64,000 nucleotides of DNA, from NCBI GenBank assembly GCA_024642115.1, contig JAHEBU010000006.1, forward strand, positions 173,971 to 237,970. The letters are read 5' to 3'. The translations under genes and the position numbers were made by a program. Below, in pieces: positions 60,447-64,000 of this stretch. Each line of letters starts with the position of its first letter. Position 1 is the first letter of the stretch. Source of the stretch: Marivivens sp. (GTDB lineage: Bacteria > Pseudomonadota > Alphaproteobacteria > Rhodobacterales > Rhodobacteraceae). A model generated the notes under the pieces. That model was not told the DNA's origin. It did no database searches and was given only the letters and a program-made list of their open reading frames with translations.

Positions 60447-60475
60447 TTGTATTCGGACTCACCTTGCGGGATAAC
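60447..60475 (+). promoter_or_regulatory. Candidate promoter of glpD
   Basis: TTGTAT and GATAAC are separated by 17 bases, starting transcription about 25 bases before the glpD start codon. The -10 match is only fair. No clear GlpR operator was recognised. Confidence 0.3.
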
Positions 60476-60508
60476 AGGGGCAACCTGCGACAAACCCCGG
60501 ACCGGCCC

Positions 60509-62053
60509 ATGCCCGACACCTACGACCTGTTTATCATCGGCGGCGGCATCAACGGCTGCGGCATCGCGCGGGATGCGGCGGGGCGGGGGTTGTCGGTCTG
60601 CCTTGCGGAAATGAACGATCTGGCCTCGGCCACATCGTCGGCCTCGACCAAGCTGTTTCACGGCGGGTTGCGCTATCTGGAATACTTTGAATTCCGGCTG
60701 GTGCGGGAATCCCTGATCGAACGGGAAACGCTGTTGCGGGCGATGCCGCACATCTCGTGGCCGATGCGGTTCGTCCTGCCCTATTCGCGGGACATGCGGT
60801 TTGAATCCAACACGCCCACATCGCGCCTGCTGGGGACGGTGCTGCCGTTCCTGCGCGGGCGCAGGCCCCGCTGGCTGATCCGGTTCGGGCTGTTCCTGTA
60901 TGACAATCTGGGCGGACGAAAAATCCTTCCGGGGACCAAAACGGTCGACCTTGCGACCGATCCCACCGGAAAACCGCTCAAGGACCGGTTTCGCACCGCC
61001 TACGAATATTCGGACTGCTGGATCGAGGATTCGCGGCTGGTCGTCCTGAACGCCCGCGACGCGGAACAGCGGGGGGCCACGATCCTCACGCACACCCGCG
61101 TCACCTCGGCCCATGCCACGGACGGTGGCTGGGACGTGACGGTGGATGACGGCACCGGCCCCCGGCATATCCGGGCGCGGATGCTGGTCAATGCGGGCGG
61201 GCCGTGGGTGGGCGATCTGATCCACGGCACACTCAAGCTCAACATAAAGGAAGGCGTGCGGCTGGTGCGCGGGTCCCACATCGTGACCAATCGGCTATAT
61301 GACCATGACAAATGCTATTTCTTTCAGGGCACAGACGGGCGGATCATCTTTGCGATCCCTTACGAGACCGACTTTACCCTGATCGGGACCACCGACGCCG
61401 ATCACCCCGATCCCGACCTCAAACCCACCTGCACCGAGGCTGAACAGGACTATCTGTGCAGTTTCGCGTCCGAATATTTCAATACCTCCGTCACGCGCGA
61501 CCAAATCGTGTGGACCTATTCCGGCGTTCGCCCGCTTTATGACGACGGGGCGCAATCTGCCACGGCAGCCACGCGGGACTACACGCTCAAGGTCGATACC
61601 TCGGCGGGGGCGCCTGTCCTGAACGTATTCGGAGGGAAGATCACGACCTACCGGCGGCTGGCCGAACACGCAATGGAAAAGATTGCGCCGATCCTCGGGG
61701 CCAAACAGGCGGGCTGGACCGCAGGCGTCCCCTTGCCCGGCGGTGATTTCCCGGTGGGCGATGTGAACCGGCTGATCGCTGACCTGTCCGCCCGCTATCC
61801 GTTCCTCACCTCGTTCTGGGCGCGACGACTGATCCGCGCTTACGGGACCGAAGCCGTACAGGTTCTGGGCGACGCGAAATCCGCCACCGATCTGGGGCAG
61901 GATTTTGGCGCGACGCTCACCGCGCGCGAAGTCGATTGGCTGCGGTCCTGCGAATATGCCAGAACCGCGCAGGACGTGATCTGGCGGCGGAACAAACTGG
62001 GGCTCAGGCTCAGCGCTGAACAGGTCAAACGGCTTGAGGAGTATATGGCATGA
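60509..62053 (+). CDS. glpD: Glycerol-3-phosphate dehydrogenase (FAD-dependent)
   Basis: The 514-residue enzyme oxidises glycerol-3-phosphate to dihydroxyacetone phosphate at the membrane and feeds electrons to quinone. The FAD-binding motif IIGGGINGCGIARDAAGRGLS is near the N-terminus. ASATSSASTKLFHGGLRYLE is the GlpD signature, and GTTDADH and TYSGVRPLYDDG lie further on. The C-terminus is CDEYARTA-like (CEYARTAQDVIWRRNKLGL). The start at MPDTYDLF is chosen over a 15-codon longer frame. The neighbours are a small gene (ATGA overlap) and glpK, so the unit serves glycerol use. Confidence 0.95.
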   Translation: MPDTYDLFIIGGGINGCGIARDAAGRGLSVCLAEMNDLASATSSASTKLFHGGLRYLEYFEFRLVRESLIERETLLRAMPHISWPMRFVLPYSRDMRFESNTPTSRLLGTVLPFLRGRRPRWLIRFGLFLYDNLGGRKILPGTKTVDLATDPTGKPLKDRFRTAYEYSDCWIEDSRLVVLNARDAEQRGATILTHTRVTSAHATDGGWDVTVDDGTGPRHIRARMLVNAGGPWVGDLIHGTLKLNIKEGVRLVRGSHIVTNRLYDHDKCYFFQGTDGRIIFAIPYETDFTLIGTTDADHPDPDLKPTCTEAEQDYLCSFASEYFNTSVTRDQIVWTYSGVRPLYDDGAQSATAATRDYTLKVDTSAGAPVLNVFGGKITTYRRLAEHAMEKIAPILGAKQAGWTAGVPLPGGDFPVGDVNRLIADLSARYPFLTSFWARRLIRAYGTEAVQVLGDAKSATDLGQDFGATLTAREVDWLRSCEYARTAQDVIWRRNKLGLRLSAEQVKRLEEYMA

Positions 62054-62457
62054 TCGACAGCGATGCCCTGATGAAAGTGGCCGCCGACATGATGGCGCTG
62101 CTTCGACCCATGGGCGACCGGCTGGTCCTGACCGGATCGGTCTATTCGGGCTACGGCACCTTTGATTTCAGCATCACCCGCGACGGCTCACCCGTCAAAC
62201 TGCCCCCCCTGCCCCCGGCCATCGAACAATCGCACCGCAAACTGATCGCGCTGCGCCATGTCGAACCGTTTTCCAACAATCCCTTCAACCACTATCGCTT
62301 TGTCCTCACACTGGCGGGTGAGGTCAACTTCAGCGGTGAAATGATCGACGAGAACGATGCCTTTCCTGGGCTCTACATGCGCCGCGTCAGCGAGTTGAGC
62401 GAGGGAGAGGCCGATAGCTTGGGCATCCCGGCAAGCCGTCGGGCGACCATCCACTAG
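62050..62457 (+). CDS. Hypothetical protein between glpD and glpK
   Basis: The 135-residue soluble protein has an amphipathic N-terminal helix (ALMKVAADMMALLRPMGD). A beta-rich part LVLTGSVYSGYGTFDFSITRDGSPVKLPPLP and a C-terminal part with VEPFSNNPFNHYRFVLTLAGEVNFSGEMIDE follow. I cannot name its family. Its start overlaps the glpD stop (ATGA), and glpK follows 9 bp later, so it is made together with them. A regulatory or partner role in glycerol metabolism is possible but not supported by motifs. The frame and composition look coding. Confidence 0.7.
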   Translation: MIDSDALMKVAADMMALLRPMGDRLVLTGSVYSGYGTFDFSITRDGSPVKLPPLPPAIEQSHRKLIALRHVEPFSNNPFNHYRFVLTLAGEVNFSGEMIDENDAFPGLYMRRVSELSEGEADSLGIPASRRATIH

Positions 62458-62466
62458 GGAAACCAG

Positions 62467-63954
62467 ATGACCCATATCCTTGCCATCGACCAGGGCACCA
62501 CGTCGTCTCGCGCCATCGTCTTTGACGCGGACATGACCATCATCGCCACCGCGCAAGAGGAATTCCCCCAGCATTTCCCCAACTCTGGATGGGTCGAACA
62601 CGATCCGGCCGACCTGTGGTCAACCACCGCCGGCACATGTCGGGCGGCCATCGAAAAGGCAGGGCTGGGGCCGCAGGACATCGCCGCCATTGGTATCACC
62701 AACCAGCGCGAAACCACCGTTGTGTGGGACCGCACGACCGGGCAGCCCATCCATAACGCCATCGTCTGGCAGGACCGGCGCACCGCCGATTTCTGCCGCA
62801 ACCTGCGCGATCAGGGTCATGGCGACATGATCACCGCCCGGACCGGGCTACTGGTCGATCCCTATTTCTCGGCCACCAAACTCAAATGGATTCTGGACCA
62901 TGTCGAGGGGTCCCGCGCCCGCGCCGCGCGGGGCGATCTGCTGTTCGGCACGGTGGACAGCTTTCTGATCTGGAAACTGACGGGCGGGGCGGTGCACGCG
63001 ACCGATGCGACCAATGCGGCGCGCACGATGCTCTATGACATCCACAAAGGACGGTGGAGCCGGACGATCTGCGACCTCTTCGATATTCCGATCGAAATGC
63101 TGCCCCGGGTCCACGACTGCGCGGCGGATTTCGGGACCACCCGGCCCGACCTTTTTGGGCGACCCATCCCGATCCTTGGGGTGGCGGGGGACCAGCAGGC
63201 GGCGACGGTCGGTCAGGCCTGTTTCCAGCCCGGCATGATGAAATCCACCTATGGGACGGGCTGCTTTGCCTTGCTCAACACGGGCGACACGGCGGTCACC
63301 AGCCACAACCGGTTGCTTACCACCATCGCTTACCAGTTCGACGGCAAACCTACCTATGCGCTGGAAGGGTCTATCTTTGTGGCGGGGGCCGTGGTGCAAT
63401 GGCTGCGCGACGGGCTCAAGATCATTCGCAACGCCTCGGAAACCCAGCCCCTGGCGGACATGGCAGATCCCCACCAGAACGTCATCCTCGTGCCTGCCTT
63501 CGTGGGGCTGGGGGCGCCCTACTGGAACGCCGAGTGTCGGGGGGCCATCTACGGCCTGACCCGCAACTCCGGTCCCGCCGAACTGGCCAAGGCAGCACTG
63601 GAAAGTGTGGGCTTCCAGACGCGCGACCTGCTCGAGGCGATGCAAGCCGACTGGCAGACAACTGATGCGCAACCGACCCTGCGGGTGGACGGCGGCATGA
63701 CGGCCAGCGACTGGGCCATGCAATTCCTGTCCGACATCATCGGCGCGCCCGTCGACCGGCCCCGCGTGCGCGAAACGACGGCACTGGGGGCGGCCTGGCT
63801 GGCAGGACAGCGGGCCGGTGTCTATCCCGATCAGGCGGGGTTTGCGGCCAACTGGGCGCTGGAGCGGACGTTCACGCCGCAAATGAAGGCTGAAATCCGC
63901 GACACCAGATACGCCGGATGGAAACGGGCGGTGCAGGCCACATTGTCTGTCTGA
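62467..63954 (+). CDS. glpK: Glycerol kinase
   Basis: The 495-residue FGGY-family enzyme phosphorylates glycerol. The ATP/phosphate motif is [50 protein letters not shown] and [15 protein letters not shown] with the catalytic Asp region follow. [20 protein letters not shown] lies in the middle, and [19 protein letters not shown] in the C-terminal nucleotide site. It forms an operon-like unit with glpD and the small gene between. No glycerol facilitator is in the window. A tRNA gene on the other strand begins 1 bp after its stop. Confidence 0.96.
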   Translation: MTHILAIDQGTTSSRAIVFDADMTIIATAQEEFPQHFPNSGWVEHDPADLWSTTAGTCRAAIEKAGLGPQDIAAIGITNQRETTVVWDRTTGQPIHNAIVWQDRRTADFCRNLRDQGHGDMITARTGLLVDPYFSATKLKWILDHVEGSRARAARGDLLFGTVDSFLIWKLTGGAVHATDATNAARTMLYDIHKGRWSRTICDLFDIPIEMLPRVHDCAADFGTTRPDLFGRPIPILGVAGDQQAATVGQACFQPGMMKSTYGTGCFALLNTGDTAVTSHNRLLTTIAYQFDGKPTYALEGSIFVAGAVVQWLRDGLKIIRNASETQPLADMADPHQNVILVPAFVGLGAPYWNAECRGAIYGLTRNSGPAELAKAALESVGFQTRDLLEAMQADWQTTDAQPTLRVDGGMTASDWAMQFLSDIIGAPVDRPRVRETTALGAAWLAGQRAGVYPDQAGFAANWALERTFTPQMKAEIRDTRYAGWKRAVQATLSV

Positions 63955-63955
63955 G

Positions 63956-64000
63956 TGGTGATCCCATCAGGACTCGAACCTGAAACATCCTGATTAGAAG
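63956..64000 (-). tRNA. tRNA-Arg (UCU), 3' part only
   Basis: Read on the minus strand, the last 45 bases of the window show an anticodon loop CTTCTAA (anticodon TCT), the T arm TCAGG-TTCGAGT-CCTGA, an acceptor 3' strand TGGGATC, and ACCA at the end. The 5' half lies beyond the window edge, so the acceptor stem cannot be checked. Confidence 0.8.

Noticed and set aside
1..64000. CRISPR array, prophage, integron or complete insertion sequence
   Set aside because: No regularly spaced repeats, phage structural genes, attC-like sites or full transposase with terminal repeats were seen. The RAYT is the only transposase-like gene.

Overview
The window looks like a chromosomal stretch from a member of the Rhodobacteraceae (Rhodobacterales, Alphaproteobacteria), probably a roseobacter-type marine or aquatic aerobe. 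The base composition is strongly GC-rich. The gene orders are typical of alphaproteobacteria: miaB / phoH-ybeY-corC-lnt-metK-trmB, irr next to fabA-fabB-fabI, rplY near pth, and aroA / cmk / rpsA-ihfB-lapA-trpF / trpB. A SAM/SAH-type riboswitch precedes metK, a class known from Rhodobacterales. No plasmid, phage or CRISPR signature was seen.

Layout. 1-4.4 kb: end of an FMN-dependent lactate dehydrogenase, an SGNH-type acyltransferase and an amylosucrase. 4.3-12.9 kb: MFS and DUF599 membrane proteins, then rplY, a GH3 glycosidase, pth, a DUF2332 protein, a serine hydrolase and a DUF2237 protein. 12.9-14.4 kb: a membrane-bound LuxR-type regulator and two tandem exported proteins with Asp/Ser-rich tails. 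14.6-29.3 kb: trpB, trpF, lapA, ihfB, rpsA, cmk and aroA, all on the minus strand but separated by blocks of accessory genes (exonuclease-like protein, cupin, CAT-like acetyltransferase, nitroreductase, DoxX, BenE, VOC protein, B12 radical SAM protein). 29.4-39.0 kb: the minus-strand RNA-modification and envelope cluster from trmB to miaB, including metK, lnt, ybeY and phoH. 39.2-40.7 kb: a conserved hypothetical gene and a RAYT-type transposase among REP palindromes. 40.7-44.5 kb: irr and the anaerobic-type unsaturated fatty acid genes fabA, fabB and fabI. 44.5-50.4 kb: a small protein, LysR, VOC, FKBP, and a four-gene overlapping operon (HAD, alpha/beta hydrolase, PLP dehydratase, EEP phosphoesterase). 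50.5-57 kb: SMR pump, pcaD, esterase, a decayed pcaB, MFS, alcohol dehydrogenase and an enolase-superfamily dehydratase. 57-60.4 kb: TetR, PspA-like, YiaA-like, PlsC-like and CdsA-like genes with four copies of one palindrome. 60.5-64 kb: glpD, a small hypothetical gene and glpK, then the 3' part of a tRNA-Arg on the other strand.

How it fits together. Most of the window is housekeeping: translation (rplY, pth, rpsA, trmB, miaB, ybeY, tRNA-Arg), tryptophan and shikimate synthesis, fatty acid synthesis, SAM synthesis, lipoprotein maturation and glycerol use. The most promising under-described unit is the TetR / PspA-like / YiaA-like / PlsC / CdsA module. It couples a membrane-binding coiled-coil protein to phosphatidate and CDP-diacylglycerol synthesis, lies just upstream of glycerol-3-phosphate genes, and carries its own putative operators. 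Other points of interest are a RAYT whose catalytic tyrosine is replaced by phenylalanine, a pcaB fossil beside an intact pcaD, and a terminator-like hairpin in the rpsA leader. All functions are inferred from reading the translations. No database search was run.
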